This document shows, in pieces, positions 1 to 8,375 of a stretch of DNA of 64,000 nucleotides. The notes beneath the pieces were generated by a model. That model had not been told where the DNA came from. It saw nothing but the letters and a program-made list of their open reading frames with translations, and searched no databases. Numbering within the stretch: the first letter of the stretch is position 1; every line of letters starts with the position of its first letter. The position numbers were made by a program, and so were the translations under genes. Where the stretch lies: assembly GCA_003134655.1 (NCBI GenBank), contig PLBY01000070.1, forward strand, positions 36,520-100,519, given 5' to 3'. The stretch comes from Acidobacteriaceae bacterium (GTDB taxonomy: Bacteria > Acidobacteriota > Terriglobia > Terriglobales > Acidobacteriaceae).

Positions 1-548
1 TCGCGCGCCAGAAACTTGATCATGGTGACGTTGTCGGCGAGCGTAGTGGCCGTGCTGACGATCTTGTAGAAGTCCGCCGGGTAGGCGAGCATTTTTTCCA
101 GGGTTTCGTCCAACTTCTTGGTCGCCCGAAAGTCGTGGAACGACAGGATCAGGGCAGCGCGAGTGCGGAGCTTTTGGAGTTGTTCGGGCTTGCACTTGCT
201 AGCGGTCTGCAGTTCGACGTCGACTAACTGACAGCCTGAGGCCGCCGCCTTACCCAGGACGTCCAGCTGCGAGGCAATGGAACCGCGAAACTTCCCTCCG
301 CTGGCGACCCGGCGGCAGGTCGCAATTACGACCGTTCCGGGGTGGGTCTCCATGAAGCGCCTGATTCGGGGCATGGCCAGTCCGGGCTTGGAAAGGTAGT
401 CCAACCTGAACTCCAGAAAGGGGTTATCCCGAACCAGGAGTTCGGCCTTCTCGGCCATTTCATTGGGGTCGGAGCCGATGACCGCCACGCAGACTCGTGG
501 CAATCGCAAGGGCAGGAGACGGGGCGCGTAAGGGGGAGCGGAATTCAT
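1..548 (-). CDS. aroD: Type I 3-dehydroquinate dehydratase (3' part outside window)
   Basis: The reading frame opens at an ATG at 548 and is still open at the left edge (182 codons seen). It converts 3-dehydroquinate to 3-dehydroshikimate in the shikimate pathway, by family knowledge. Class I motifs are visible: LEFRLDY (Glu46, Arg48), ATCRR at 76-80, VDVEL at 109-113, SFHDF with the general-base His138, and FYKIV with the Schiff-base Lys162. A full class I enzyme is about 225-250 residues, so roughly 50 or more residues lie off-window. Whether it continues as a fused AroE shikimate dehydrogenase cannot be seen. It is divergent from the gene at 801. Confidence 0.88.
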   Translation of the reverse strand, partial: MNSAPPYAPRLLPLRLPRVCVAVIGSDPNEMAEKAELLVRDNPFLEFRLDYLSKPGLAMPRIRRFMETHPGTVVIATCRRVASGGKFRGSIASQLDVLGKAAASGCQLVDVELQTASKCKPEQLQKLRTRAALILSFHDFRATKKLDETLEKMLAYPADFYKIVSTATTLADNVTMIKFLAR

Positions 549-800
549 CGTTCCAAATTCAGAATCGGTGTCCAGGTGCCCAATTCGGAGCGCACACTGA
601 ATGACGGCGAATTATTACAGGGCCTTAATTAGATATGCAACAACCGATTCATCGTCTTAGCGAAAATCTTCTACCCCAGGGTGCCCAACACCCTCGTAAC
701 CTTGACCCACCCTTACCTGCTTGTTACCTTCCGGCTGAAGCCTTTCTTTTGTGGCATTTAACTAGGGCGGGGGACTAAGGAGTCCTTCCCCGGAGGTAAC

Positions 801-1751
801 ATGAAGAAAACAGGACTGTTCGTGTTGTTGCTCGCTACGGCGGCTTGGGCGCAAGGTGGTGCCGACGCCACCGCAGATCCCCAGGGGACCTCGGCGACGA
901 CCAATAGCTTTCCCACCCAGCGGGTTCAGACACCCACCTACGCAGACTTGTATTGCGCCGGATTTATCAGCAAACAGATCCTGCCAGATGCCAATTTCAT
1001 CGCTGGTGGCCTGCAAACGCCGACCACGACGAAGTTCACGCGCGGCGACTTGATCTATCTCCGGGGAACCGGCTACACCGCCGGGGCGGAGTACGAGATC
1101 GTGCGCGCTCTCAAAGACCTCAACGAGTATGAGATGTACCCGGGGCAGAAGAAACTGCTGAAAGAAACGGGCCAGCCTTACGAAGAAGTGGGGCGCGTGA
1201 AGATCGTGGACACGCGCAGCAAGGCGGCGATTGGGCAGGTCGAATACTCGTGCGACGGGATCAATCCCGGCGATACGGCGATTCCGTTTGCCGAAAAGCA
1301 GCCCGTAGCTTTCCATACCCAGATCCGCTTCGATCGCTTTCTGCCCTCGAGCAACAAGAGCTCAGGCCGGATCGTCATGGGGAAGGATTTCGATTCTGAA
1401 CTGGGAACGGGGCAAAAACTCTACATCAACATCGGCTCGAACCAGGGCGTGAAGATCGGCGACTATTACCGGGCGACGCGCTCGTATGAAGCGGATCTGA
1501 AGGACCCGGTGGATTCTTTGTCGTTCAAGGCCGCGATTGCCGAGGATACACAGAAAAAGACGCCATCAATCGATCCCACTTTTCTCACCAAGACGAACGG
1601 TCCCGAGATCCATGTCCGAGACTTGCCGCGGCGCGCGGTGGGCGAGATCGTCATCATCGGCGTAACCAATACCACGGCGACGGGCATGATCGTGTTCGCG
1701 TTGGAAGATGTGCATGCCGGAGATGCGGTGGAAGCAGATCAGGTGCAGTAG
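801..1751 (+). CDS. Secreted protein with FlgT C-terminal-like domain
   Basis: The start ATG follows a strong GGAGG Shine-Dalgarno site at 796-800 region. The protein has 316 residues. The N terminus is a short Lys-Lys plus hydrophobic signal peptide ending near AWAQ, so export is expected. The second half has the pattern KLYINIGSNQGVKIGDYY followed by GEIVIIGVTNTTATGMIV and a closing HAGDAVE. This resembles the C-terminal domain of FlgT and related periplasmic proteins, which binds no known ligand. The first half (residues 40-170) is not recognised. No flagellar genes are near, so a flagellar role should not be assumed. It is a single-gene unit ended by the hairpin at 1783. Confidence 0.7.
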   Translation: MKKTGLFVLLLATAAWAQGGADATADPQGTSATTNSFPTQRVQTPTYADLYCAGFISKQILPDANFIAGGLQTPTTTKFTRGDLIYLRGTGYTAGAEYEIVRALKDLNEYEMYPGQKKLLKETGQPYEEVGRVKIVDTRSKAAIGQVEYSCDGINPGDTAIPFAEKQPVAFHTQIRFDRFLPSSNKSSGRIVMGKDFDSELGTGQKLYINIGSNQGVKIGDYYRATRSYEADLKDPVDSLSFKAAIAEDTQKKTPSIDPTFLTKTNGPEIHVRDLPRRAVGEIVIIGVTNTTATGMIVFALEDVHAGDAVEADQVQ

Positions 1752-1782
1752 AGTTCACGGAAGCGGTTGACACAGTCACAGG

Positions 1783-1814
1783 CCGGGGACGGGAAACCGT
1801 CCCCGGTTTTGTTT
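1783..1814 (+). terminator. Rho-independent terminator
   Basis: A perfect 10-bp stem, CCGGGGACGG and CCGTCCCCGG, encloses a GAAA tetraloop and is followed by TTTTGTTT. It lies 32 bp after the stop of the secreted protein and before vapB. Confidence 0.9.
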
Positions 1815-1840
1815 GTGTGCGCTAAACGGGGACTTGTTTC

Positions 1841-1870
1841 ACACATATCAATGTGTAACAATCTACACAT
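1841..1870 (+). promoter_or_regulatory. Probable vapBC autoregulatory operator
   Basis: Two overlapping inverted repeats sit directly on the vapB start. The first is ACACAT-ATCA-ATGTGT (1841-1856) and the second is ATGTGTA-N6-TACACAT (1851-1870), so three half-sites alternate in orientation. VapBC complexes normally repress their own promoter by binding such palindromes through the VapB N-terminal domain. The position over the start codon fits that use. The binding itself is inferred. Confidence 0.65.
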
Positions 1871-2075
1871 GGCCACGAACTTGGCAATTGATGACAAACT
1901 GATCGAAGAAGCTCGGAAGACGGGTGGGCACCGGACCAAGAAGGAAGCCGTGACGACGGCTCTGCAGGAATATATCCAGCGTCACAAGCAACGTCGAATC
2001 CTGACTGCGTTTGGGACCTTTGATTTCGATCCGACCTACGATTACAAAGCTGAGCGGCGCCGCAAGCGCGTATGA
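1869..2075 (+). CDS. vapB: VapB-type antitoxin
   Basis: This is a 68-residue protein starting MATNLAIDDKLIEEA. An N-terminal beta-strand with a helix (residues 3-35, containing GHRTKKEAVTTAL) matches the ribbon-helix-helix VapB/DUF2191 antitoxins, and the C-terminal tail (GTFDFDPTYDYK) is of the type that wraps the toxin. ATG 1869 was preferred because it is the conserved family start; an in-frame ATG at 1851 would add six residues and lies inside the operator palindrome. It overlaps vapC by 4 bp (ATGA), so translation is coupled. Confidence 0.85.
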   Translation: MATNLAIDDKLIEEARKTGGHRTKKEAVTTALQEYIQRHKQRRILTAFGTFDFDPTYDYKAERRRKRV

Positions 2076-2488
2076 GGATTCTGATCGATACACCGGTCTG
2101 GTCCTTGGCATTACGGCGAAAGGCCGCTGATCTGGCTCCGAGCGAACGCCGGGTCACGCAACTTTTACACGAGATTATCGATGAAGGAAGGGCGCAGTTG
2201 CTTGGTTCGGTCCGCCAGGAATTGCTTTCGGGGCTCCGGGAGCACGCTCAATTCCGCCGACTGCGCGACTACTTGCGGGACTTCCCCGATATCGTTTTGG
2301 CCACTGAGGACTACGAAGAAGCGGCCCGTGCGAGTAACGAATGTCGCAAGGCTGGAATAGCCAGCACGCCAGTTGACATGCTGATTTGCGCTGTTAGTCT
2401 TCATTACGGTTGGCCGATATTCAGCACCGATCGGGATTATTCGAATTACGCTGCGGTCCTTCCCCTCCAGTTATTTTCCGTTGCGTAA
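2072..2488 (+). CDS. vapC: VapC-type PIN-domain toxin ribonuclease
   Basis: This 138-residue PIN-domain protein has the acidic metal-binding set in the expected places: Asp6 (LIDTPVW), Glu50 (SVRQELLSG), Asp102 (PVDMLICA) and Asp120/Asp122 (STDRDY). VapC toxins cut tRNA or rRNA when the antitoxin is lost; the target of this one is unknown. It starts within the last codons of vapB (4-bp overlap). It ends 18 bp from the convergent AMMECR1 gene. All catalytic residues are present, so the toxin looks intact. Confidence 0.88.
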   Translation: MRILIDTPVWSLALRRKAADLAPSERRVTQLLHEIIDEGRAQLLGSVRQELLSGLREHAQFRRLRDYLRDFPDIVLATEDYEEAARASNECRKAGIASTPVDMLICAVSLHYGWPIFSTDRDYSNYAAVLPLQLFSVA

Positions 2489-2505
2489 GGCGGCCGATAT
2501 CGCAG

Positions 2506-3102
2506 TTAGGTGTGCTTCTCTCCGAAGATCTCTGCGGTGAAGGCCTCGATTGTCGCGCCGTTTTGCCACGCGTCGAGAGGCAGGCCGGCTTTGCGGCAGG
2601 TCTGTTCGAGGAACGTGGTGCGGTCCCAGTGGTGTTCCGTAGGCACTTGTGGCAGGAGCAGGCCGCGATGTCCGGCCATGGTGATCAGCAGGCCGTGGCG
2701 GCCGATTTCGATGGCTTCGGCAGAGATAGGCTGCGGCGGCGACAGAATGCTGAGTTCGATTTCCAGATCGCGCGCTTCCGGCAGCGTTACAGGATGAAAG
2801 CGCATGTCCTCGAAGGCGGCGGCGCGCGCGGTGTCGGCCACGGCGCGGTACACGGGACTTACGGGAAAGACGTAGCCCACGCATCCGCGCAATTCGCCGC
2901 GCAGATGCAGCGTGGTGAATGCGCCGCGGGGTTCCGAGAGATGAACCGTAGGAGGGTTGAGCGGGATCTCGCGACGTTCGAGGGCAGAGAGAATCGAGTC
3001 GTGCGCGAGACCAAGCAGCAGAATGCGCTCGTCTTTTGAGAACTCACCCTGCGAGGACTCGCCAGACTCCACAGCGGCGGAACTAGGTCGAGGCAGCGAC
3101 AT
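2506..3102 (-). CDS. AMMECR1-domain protein (AmmeMemoRadiSam system protein A type)
   Basis: The AMMECR1 domain covers most of the 198 residues. Visible signatures are LRGCVGYVFP, RAAAFEDMRFHPVT, ELSILSPPQPI and GLLLPQVPTEHHWD. The family is found in all domains with an unresolved biochemical role; in some bacteria it sits with Memo and radical-SAM partners, which are absent here. The ATG at 3102 was chosen over the upstream 3159 because it begins MSLPRPSS and leaves a short 20-bp overlap with pgsA, suggesting co-transcription with that gene. Confidence 0.85.
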   Translation of the reverse strand: MSLPRPSSAAVESGESSQGEFSKDERILLLGLAHDSILSALERREIPLNPPTVHLSEPRGAFTTLHLRGELRGCVGYVFPVSPVYRAVADTARAAAFEDMRFHPVTLPEARDLEIELSILSPPQPISAEAIEIGRHGLLITMAGHRGLLLPQVPTEHHWDRTTFLEQTCRKAGLPLDAWQNGATIEAFTAEIFGEKHT

Positions 3103-3760
3103 CGCGGTCGGCCTGGGGCGGCGGTACGGGTTTTCTGCGCCGGCTGAGAATGAAGGCACGGCGGCGGCGCTTCACTCCGCGCTGGTCGATCTTCGACCAG
3201 AAGGCGACAAAGTAGTCGACGGCCGACACCAGCGAAACACACACCATGAACCCGATCGCGACCTGCGCGATCGTGTGGACGGGGAAAATGTAATGGCGGT
3301 AAACGACCCACTCTGTCCAGCGGTGGTCGAGGATTACAGCAACTACCGAGACGATCTGCACCACCATTTTGAACTTGCCGAGTTCGCTGGCTTCGATGGT
3401 GAAGCCTTCGGAGGCGGCGATGGAACGCAGGCCGCTCACCAGGAACTCGCGCCCAATCACGATCACGGCAATCCAAGCTGGAACCAAGATGGGATTGAAT
3501 TGCACGAGCGTAACGAATGCGGCTGCAATCAGAAGCTTGTCGGCCAGCGGGTCGAGCAGAATTCCCATGGTGGTGACCTGCCCGCGCTTGCGGGCGAGGT
3601 AACCGTCGATCCCGTCGGTCATGGAAGCGGCGATGAACAGCGCCGAGGCCAGCAATTCCTTCTCGCCGGTCACGCTGCTGAAGCGGCCACTGGAAAGAAT
3701 CCACATCAGCAGAGGAATGCTGAAGATCCGGATCAGCGTGATGGAGTTGGGCAGGTTCAC
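3083..3760 (-). CDS. pgsA: CDP-diacylglycerol-glycerol-3-phosphate 3-phosphatidyltransferase
   Basis: PgsA makes phosphatidylglycerol phosphate, the committed step to phosphatidylglycerol and cardiolipin, in the inner membrane. The CDP-alcohol phosphatidyltransferase signature is complete: DGIDGYLARKRGQVTTMG followed by LLDPLADK, which is the D-G-x2-A-R-x8-G-x3-D-x3-D pattern. The protein has 225 residues with several hydrophobic segments. The start is GTG at 3760, beginning MNLPNSITLIRI, as is usual in the family. The C-terminal 30 residues are Arg-rich (KRRRRAFILSRRRK), a basic tail beyond the usual end. Confidence 0.92.
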   Translation of the reverse strand: MNLPNSITLIRIFSIPLLMWILSSGRFSSVTGEKELLASALFIAASMTDGIDGYLARKRGQVTTMGILLDPLADKLLIAAAFVTLVQFNPILVPAWIAVIVIGREFLVSGLRSIAASEGFTIEASELGKFKMVVQIVSVVAVILDHRWTEWVVYRHYIFPVHTIAQVAIGFMVCVSLVSAVDYFVAFWSKIDQRGVKRRRRAFILSRRRKPVPPPQADRDVAAST

Positions 3761-3846
3761 ACGACTGGGGTGGCTCCGGAGGCCAGCCGGAATCCAGTTT
3801 GATTATGCTCCACGGGGAGAGGGAACGCAATGGAAGGAATGCCCAT

Positions 3847-3914
3847 GTAGCGGCGGACGCATTCGTCCGCCTGCGGCGCGAAGCGAGTCCCCGGACGAAT
3901 GCGTCCGGGGCTAC
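3847..3914. repeat. REP-like palindromic element with GTAGC/GCTAC ends
   Basis: Two hairpins, GGCGGACGCATTCGTCCGCC and CCCCGGACGAATGCGTCCGG, are bounded by GTAGC on the left and GCTAC on the right. It lies between pgsA and the helix-hairpin-helix gene. The same terminal pentamers bound a larger element at 16875-16995, so both may belong to one non-autonomous repeat class. Confidence 0.7.
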
Positions 3915-3921
3915 ACGTTCG

Positions 3922-4275
3922 TTATTTCGGAGTAGGTGCCGTTGCGCCCGCTTTGGGTTGTTTAGCGATGATCAGATCCTTGACCTTGTCGTAAGTGGCC
4001 TGCGGGATGATCTTTTTTTGCACCAATTCGTTCTTGGCGCGGTAGGGACGGCCGTCGATGATCTTCTGCGAATAGGCTTCGCCGATGCCGGGCAGGGCTT
4101 GCAGCTGATCCTTGGTCGCAGTATTGATGTCGAGTTTGTCAGTCGCTGTCTTGGCTGCGGTTGTCGCCGCCGGGGCTGCCGGGGCCGCCTGACCCGCTGC
4201 GAAACTACTGACCAGAGAAAGCGCGAAGATCAAGACTGCAATCTGCGCGGTGAGCCGTCTTTCAATCAATCTCAT
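3922..4275 (-). CDS. Secreted helix-hairpin-helix (ComEA-like) protein
   Basis: The 117-residue protein has an N-terminal signal-type hydrophobic segment, an Ala-rich linker (about residues 28-48) and one helix-hairpin-helix region: [22 protein letters not shown] followed by [14 protein letters not shown]. ComEA-type proteins bind DNA at the cell surface during uptake, but no other competence gene is near, so the job is open. A GGAGG site is placed just before the ATG at 4275. It follows gdhA by 31 bp on the same strand and could be co-transcribed with it. Confidence 0.8.
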   Translation of the reverse strand: MRLIERRLTAQIAVLIFALSLVSSFAAGQAAPAAPAATTAAKTATDKLDINTATKDQLQALPGIGEAYSQKIIDGRPYRAKNELVQKKIIPQATYDKVKDLIIAKQPKAGATAPTPK

Positions 4276-4306
4276 CCGTCCTCCTTAGGCAAACTTAGGC
4301 AAATTC

Positions 4307-5584
4307 TTACGCGTAGATACCGCGCTGGCGGATGGTGTAGGCCACGCGGTCGATCGCCAGCATGTACGCGGCGATGCGGTTGTTGACGTGGTGAGTCTCG
4401 GCATAGCGGACGACATCTTGGAACGAAGACTTCATGATTTCGTCCAGTTGCTCGTTGACCACCGACTCTTTCCAGAAGTAGCCCTGGCGATCCTGCACCC
4501 ACTCGAAATAGGAAGTGGTGACGCCGCCGGCATTGGCCAGAATGTCGGGGATGACGAAGACGCCTTTGTCGGTGAGGACATCGTCGGCAGCGGAAGTCGT
4601 CGGTCCGTTCGCGCCCTCGGCCAGGATGCGGCACTTCACGCGGTCCGCATTGCGGCTGGTGATGACGTTTTCGGTGGCCGCCGGAATCAGAATCTCGCAG
4701 TCTTCGACGAGCAGGTCGGCGGTCTCGCACTTTTCTGCGCCGGGGAAGCCGTGGACGGTGCCGTTTTTCTGGCGGAAGTCGACCAGGGCTTTCAAGTCGA
4801 TGCCGTTCTTGTTGTGCAACCCGCCGCCGACTTCGCCGATGCCAATCACTTTGTATCCTGCCTGATGCATGAGCAGCGCGGCATTCGAGCCCACATTGCC
4901 GAAGCCTTGTACGATGACGCGCGAGCTCTCGCGATTGAGGCCCAGCTTCTGGCAGGCTTCGTCGCAGACGATCATCACGCCCCGGCCCGTGGCCTCGCGG
5001 CGTCCGCGGGAACCGCCGATGTTGATGGGCTTCCCGGTCACGCACGCCGTCACCGTCTGCCGCATGTGCATGGAGTAGGTGTCCATCATCCACGCCATGA
5101 TTTGTTCGTTGGTGTTGACGTCGGGGGCGGGAACATCTTTCTCGGGGCCGATGAATTCGATCAGCTCGGACGTGTAGCGCCGGGTCATGCGCTCGACCTC
5201 GCCCATCGACATTTTGTGCGGATCGCAGATCACGCCGCCCTTGGCGCCGCCGAAGGGAATGTTGACCACGGCGCACTTCCAGGTCATCCAGCTGGCGAGG
5301 GCGCGAACTTCATCCAGCGTGACGTCGGGCGCGTAGCGGATGCCGCCCTTGGCCGGACCGCGCGCGATGGAATGCTGCACGCGGAAGCCGGTGAAGACCT
5401 CGAGGTGGCCGTCATCCATCTGCACCGGGATGTAGACCGTGAGTTCGCGGTTGGGATAGCGCAGAACGCGCCACAGGCCCTCATCAAGGTTGAGCTTCTG
5501 GGCCGCCAGGTCAAAACGCGCCCGCTGGGACTCCCATGGATTGCTTTCTTTGTCCACGTGCGGGGGCGTCGCTATCGTCGTCAT
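4307..5584 (-). CDS. gdhA: Glu/Leu/Phe/Val dehydrogenase (glutamate dehydrogenase)
   Basis: This enzyme interconverts glutamate and 2-oxoglutarate with NAD(P). At 425 residues it is of the normal small hexameric type. Visible motifs include the substrate region [18 protein letters not shown], the catalytic-lysine segment [28 protein letters not shown], the Rossmann motif [10 protein letters not shown], and PAATENVI and [15 protein letters not shown] near the C-terminal side. The start ATG at 5584 has a GGAG about 10 bases upstream. Confidence 0.93.
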   Translation of the reverse strand: MTTIATPPHVDKESNPWESQRARFDLAAQKLNLDEGLWRVLRYPNRELTVYIPVQMDDGHLEVFTGFRVQHSIARGPAKGGIRYAPDVTLDEVRALASWMTWKCAVVNIPFGGAKGGVICDPHKMSMGEVERMTRRYTSELIEFIGPEKDVPAPDVNTNEQIMAWMMDTYSMHMRQTVTACVTGKPINIGGSRGRREATGRGVMIVCDEACQKLGLNRESSRVIVQGFGNVGSNAALLMHQAGYKVIGIGEVGGGLHNKNGIDLKALVDFRQKNGTVHGFPGAEKCETADLLVEDCEILIPAATENVITSRNADRVKCRILAEGANGPTTSAADDVLTDKGVFVIPDILANAGGVTTSYFEWVQDRQGYFWKESVVNEQLDEIMKSSFQDVVRYAETHHVNNRIAAYMLAIDRVAYTIRQRGIYA

Positions 5585-5912
5585 AGAAGTGGTCTCCGGA
5601 ATGATTGCAGGTCAGGTGCTGCCCGCGCCGGGAGAGTTCCCGGACGGAGCGGGCAAACGTTCCGAGTATATGAGGGGCGATGGCAGGGAAGCAAGCTGAA
5701 GGGACGGTACATTGGTGGTTCAACTTCTGAATTCGCGGGCGAGTTGCCAACGACTGGCTTACTCTGACGGCAAGGATTTAAGACGGCCAACGTCATGACG
5801 CCTGTACACGAAGAACTTCTCGGGGAATTCCGGAACCTCGCCAAGAGCGCCGCCACCGCAGCTGTCGTCGGAAAATATTTGGCGAAGGGATAGTCCGGCC
5901 GAGATGCGGACT
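5585..5912. other. Gene-free region between gdhA and the glycosidase gene
   Basis: This 328-bp stretch should hold the gdhA promoter. The only other item is a 32-codon plus-strand frame from 5795 (MTPVHEELLGEF...) that lacks a ribosome binding site. I see no terminator hairpin or RNA gene in it. Confidence 0.4.
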
Positions 5913-7163
5913 CTACAACCTTTCGTACAGCCGGCCCTGACGAAGCTCCGGAGCGATCTCGGCTGACTTGATGTCGTGCGTCAACTGTTGGTGCCAGGCC
6001 TTGTCGCGCCACATGCCTACGAACTGCGGACCACAGAAGTTGCTGGTCGCGATCGCGAGCCACTGGCCAGTTGAGGCCGCGCGTTGTGCGCCAAGCGCAC
6101 AGAGGTCCTTCACCCAATCCCATTTCAGCAGCGGCCAATCTTTGTAGTCGACGATGCCCCAGCACTCGGTGGTGATGAGGGGAATCTTCGTTTTTCGCGA
6201 AACCGCGCCGTGACGGTCGATCGCATTCACCAGCCTCTTCTGCCAATATTCTGGACGGGCGCGATAAGTGTCTTCAGCTTTGAGACTCAGGTTCGTGTAT
6301 CCCTTAGCATCGAATCGTTCGTAGGCATAGCCAGCGAGTTTGTAGAACTCGCCGCCATTCTGCTGGACCATCCAGATGTGGGGATCGAGCAGGTCGAAGT
6401 CGCTCAGGTCATGATCGAGATAATTCTCCGGGCGATCCTCAGCGCAAGACAACAGCAGCGGCATGTGCGGATAATGCGCGCGGACCAGGGCGATCGCCTT
6501 GTGCATGTAGTCGAGCGACGCGGGCTTATTCCAGTCGCCGTACGTCATGTGGGGCTTGACGAACGGAGCCCAGTCGTCGCCGGGCCACTCGTTGCAGAGA
6601 TCGGTGTAGAGGATGGAATCGATGTATCCGGCTTGCGAGATAAGGTCGAGAGTCTTGATCCAATTCGCCGCCAACACGTCGGGCCCCGTGATCGTCATGC
6701 GCGTGTCGGCGTCATCCTTCCTGAACCAGGTGGAGAGTCCCACCATGATGCCGCGATCGCGGCACTTGCCGAGAAAGTCGAAGAGCGCGGGCAGGAGCAC
6801 GATGCGGTTGACATCGGGCGATCCCCACATCTGCGTGTTCCACTCGGGCCAGAGAGTCCATGTCTTGTGAGGATCGGCGGCGAGCAGGTGGGGAAAGGGA
6901 TCGATACGAACCGCGTCGTAGCCGCGCTCACCCAGGTCATCGAGAGCGCGGTCCCAGTCCTCATAGCCCGCGCCGGGCCAGCGCCGTTCGATCCAGGAGA
7001 ACTCCCACATGGTGATGGCGCGCGGATGCCTGCTGGGGGCCGGAGATATGTCCGCCGGAACGGGGTTCGACAGCGACATCGTCTTGGCAGCGAGCGGTCT
7101 CGCCACTATGTTGGAAACTATTATTGCGGAGGCCGTGCCGGTCAGGAACGTTCTGCGATTCAT
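5913..7163 (-). CDS. Tat-exported glycoside hydrolase, GH5-like
   Basis: The 416-residue protein begins with a twin-arginine-like signal (MNRRTFLTGTASA) and a hydrophobic stretch cut near PLAA. The rest reads as a (beta/alpha)8 glycosidase: GYDAVRIDPFPHLL near residue 90, a candidate acid/base glutamate in DLCNEWPG (residue ~205), and a candidate nucleophile in LITTECWG (residue ~335). Clan GH-A enzymes use this Asn-Glu plus Glu arrangement. The substrate is not evident. A GGAG site precedes the ATG. It shares its MNRRTF leader with the GH79-like gene at 9740, suggesting the same export route. Confidence 0.68.
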   Translation of the reverse strand: MNRRTFLTGTASAIIVSNIVARPLAAKTMSLSNPVPADISPAPSRHPRAITMWEFSWIERRWPGAGYEDWDRALDDLGERGYDAVRIDPFPHLLAADPHKTWTLWPEWNTQMWGSPDVNRIVLLPALFDFLGKCRDRGIMVGLSTWFRKDDADTRMTITGPDVLAANWIKTLDLISQAGYIDSILYTDLCNEWPGDDWAPFVKPHMTYGDWNKPASLDYMHKAIALVRAHYPHMPLLLSCAEDRPENYLDHDLSDFDLLDPHIWMVQQNGGEFYKLAGYAYERFDAKGYTNLSLKAEDTYRARPEYWQKRLVNAIDRHGAVSRKTKIPLITTECWGIVDYKDWPLLKWDWVKDLCALGAQRAASTGQWLAIATSNFCGPQFVGMWRDKAWHQQLTHDIKSAEIAPELRQGRLYERL

Positions 7164-7329
7164 GGTTGTTCTCCAAGGTGCGAGTCGGCGGAAGGAGCGG
7201 AATCGGCACCACCATCATAAAACGGAGTGTAAGTTGTGTTCCTGCGAGGACTGAATTCATCACTCCCCAGCCGAAAGATTGCGCAGTGGGCACCTTCGAA
7301 CCGGGAATGAGGAAGAAACCGCTGGGGAT

Positions 7330-8151
7330 CTAAAGCAGAATTTCCAGGCCTTCGGCGGCAGCGCGCACTTTCGGATAGTAGTTGCGGGCGTCCTTCACGA
7401 CTTTGTCGACGATGGCGTCGCTGTGGTCGGGGTCATGGTGGTAGAGGATTAATTCCTTCGCCCCGCTTTCCATGACGACGTTGACGGCTTCGCGCCAGTG
7501 GCTGTGTCCCCAGCCGCGGCGGCGGGCTTCGTACTCTTCGGGAAGATACTGAGCGTCGTAGATCAGGATGTCGGCGCCTTCGGCCAGCTTCCGGACGGCC
7601 TTGTCGAAGTTTGGATCGCCCGGCTCGTTGTCGGTAGCGTAAACCAGCACACCTTCTTTGGTCTCGAGGCGGAATCCCATGCAGCCCTGCGGATGATTCA
7701 GCCACGCCGTCTTGATGCGCGTGCCGTCGGCCATGGGGAGGCATCCATTGTCGATGTTGTAGAAGTCGCGCTTCCCGGTCATTTGGTCGAGGTTGACGGG
7801 GAAGTAAGGCGAAGCCATCTGCTCGGCCATTACCTGCTCGAGACCACGCGTGCGGCTGGACGAGTGAAAGACCAGTTGGCTGTTGGGATTTTCATAGAGT
7901 GGGCGGAAAAAAGGCATGCCCTGAATGTGATCCCAGTGGAAATGCGAAACGAAGACGTGGGCGGCGAAGGGACGGTCGCCGAACTCGCGTTTCAGTTCGT
8001 GTCCCAGCACGCGGAATCCGGTGCCGCAGTCAAAGATGTAGATTTCATCTCCGACGCGCACTTCGACGCAGGAGGTGTTGCCCCCGTAGCGCAGATTCTC
8101 GGCCTGTGGAGTGGGCGTGGAACCGCGCACGCCCCAAAACTTGATTCGCAT
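7330..8151 (-). CDS. Metallo-beta-lactamase fold hydrolase
   Basis: The protein has 273 residues from the ATG at 8151 (MRIKFWGVRGSTP), a conserved beginning in this branch of the family; the frame extends 34 codons further upstream without support. The zinc motif is SHFHWDHIQGMPFF (HxHxDH), followed by NHPQGCMGFRLE, YATDNEPG with the bridging Asp, and HSHWREA and LYHHDPDH at the end. Members act on phosphodiesters such as tRNA 3' ends or cyclic nucleotides; the substrate here is unknown. It is monocistronic by position. Confidence 0.8.
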   Translation of the reverse strand: MRIKFWGVRGSTPTPQAENLRYGGNTSCVEVRVGDEIYIFDCGTGFRVLGHELKREFGDRPFAAHVFVSHFHWDHIQGMPFFRPLYENPNSQLVFHSSSRTRGLEQVMAEQMASPYFPVNLDQMTGKRDFYNIDNGCLPMADGTRIKTAWLNHPQGCMGFRLETKEGVLVYATDNEPGDPNFDKAVRKLAEGADILIYDAQYLPEEYEARRRGWGHSHWREAVNVVMESGAKELILYHHDPDHSDAIVDKVVKDARNYYPKVRAAAEGLEILL

Positions 8152-8375
8152 AAACTCGGATGCTTTGCTTAAGTCCGCAATCCTCGACCGCAAAAGTATT
8201 CCAGTCAATGTGAGTGCTGGTCCGCTCAGTCTGTTTTCTGAGCGGTGGGGCAACTCAACTTTGCCTGAGACCCAAGATGTTCATAATACTCGGGATACTC
8301 ACGATTCTAGCGGTTGTCCAGAGGGTAACAAGTGACTAAAGTTTCGCGGCTGGGCGCGAAACGAGCCGGTCGCGC

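Noticed and set aside
801..1751. Flagellar protein FlgT
   Set aside because: Only the C-terminal pattern resembles FlgT and no flagellar genes are near.
4388..5767. Long plus-strand frame of 459 codons opposite gdhA
   Set aside because: It is the antisense shadow of a clear gdhA; GC-rich codon bias keeps the complement open. No family motif is seen.
5795..5893. 32-codon frame upstream of gdhA
   Set aside because: No ribosome binding site and no recognisable features.
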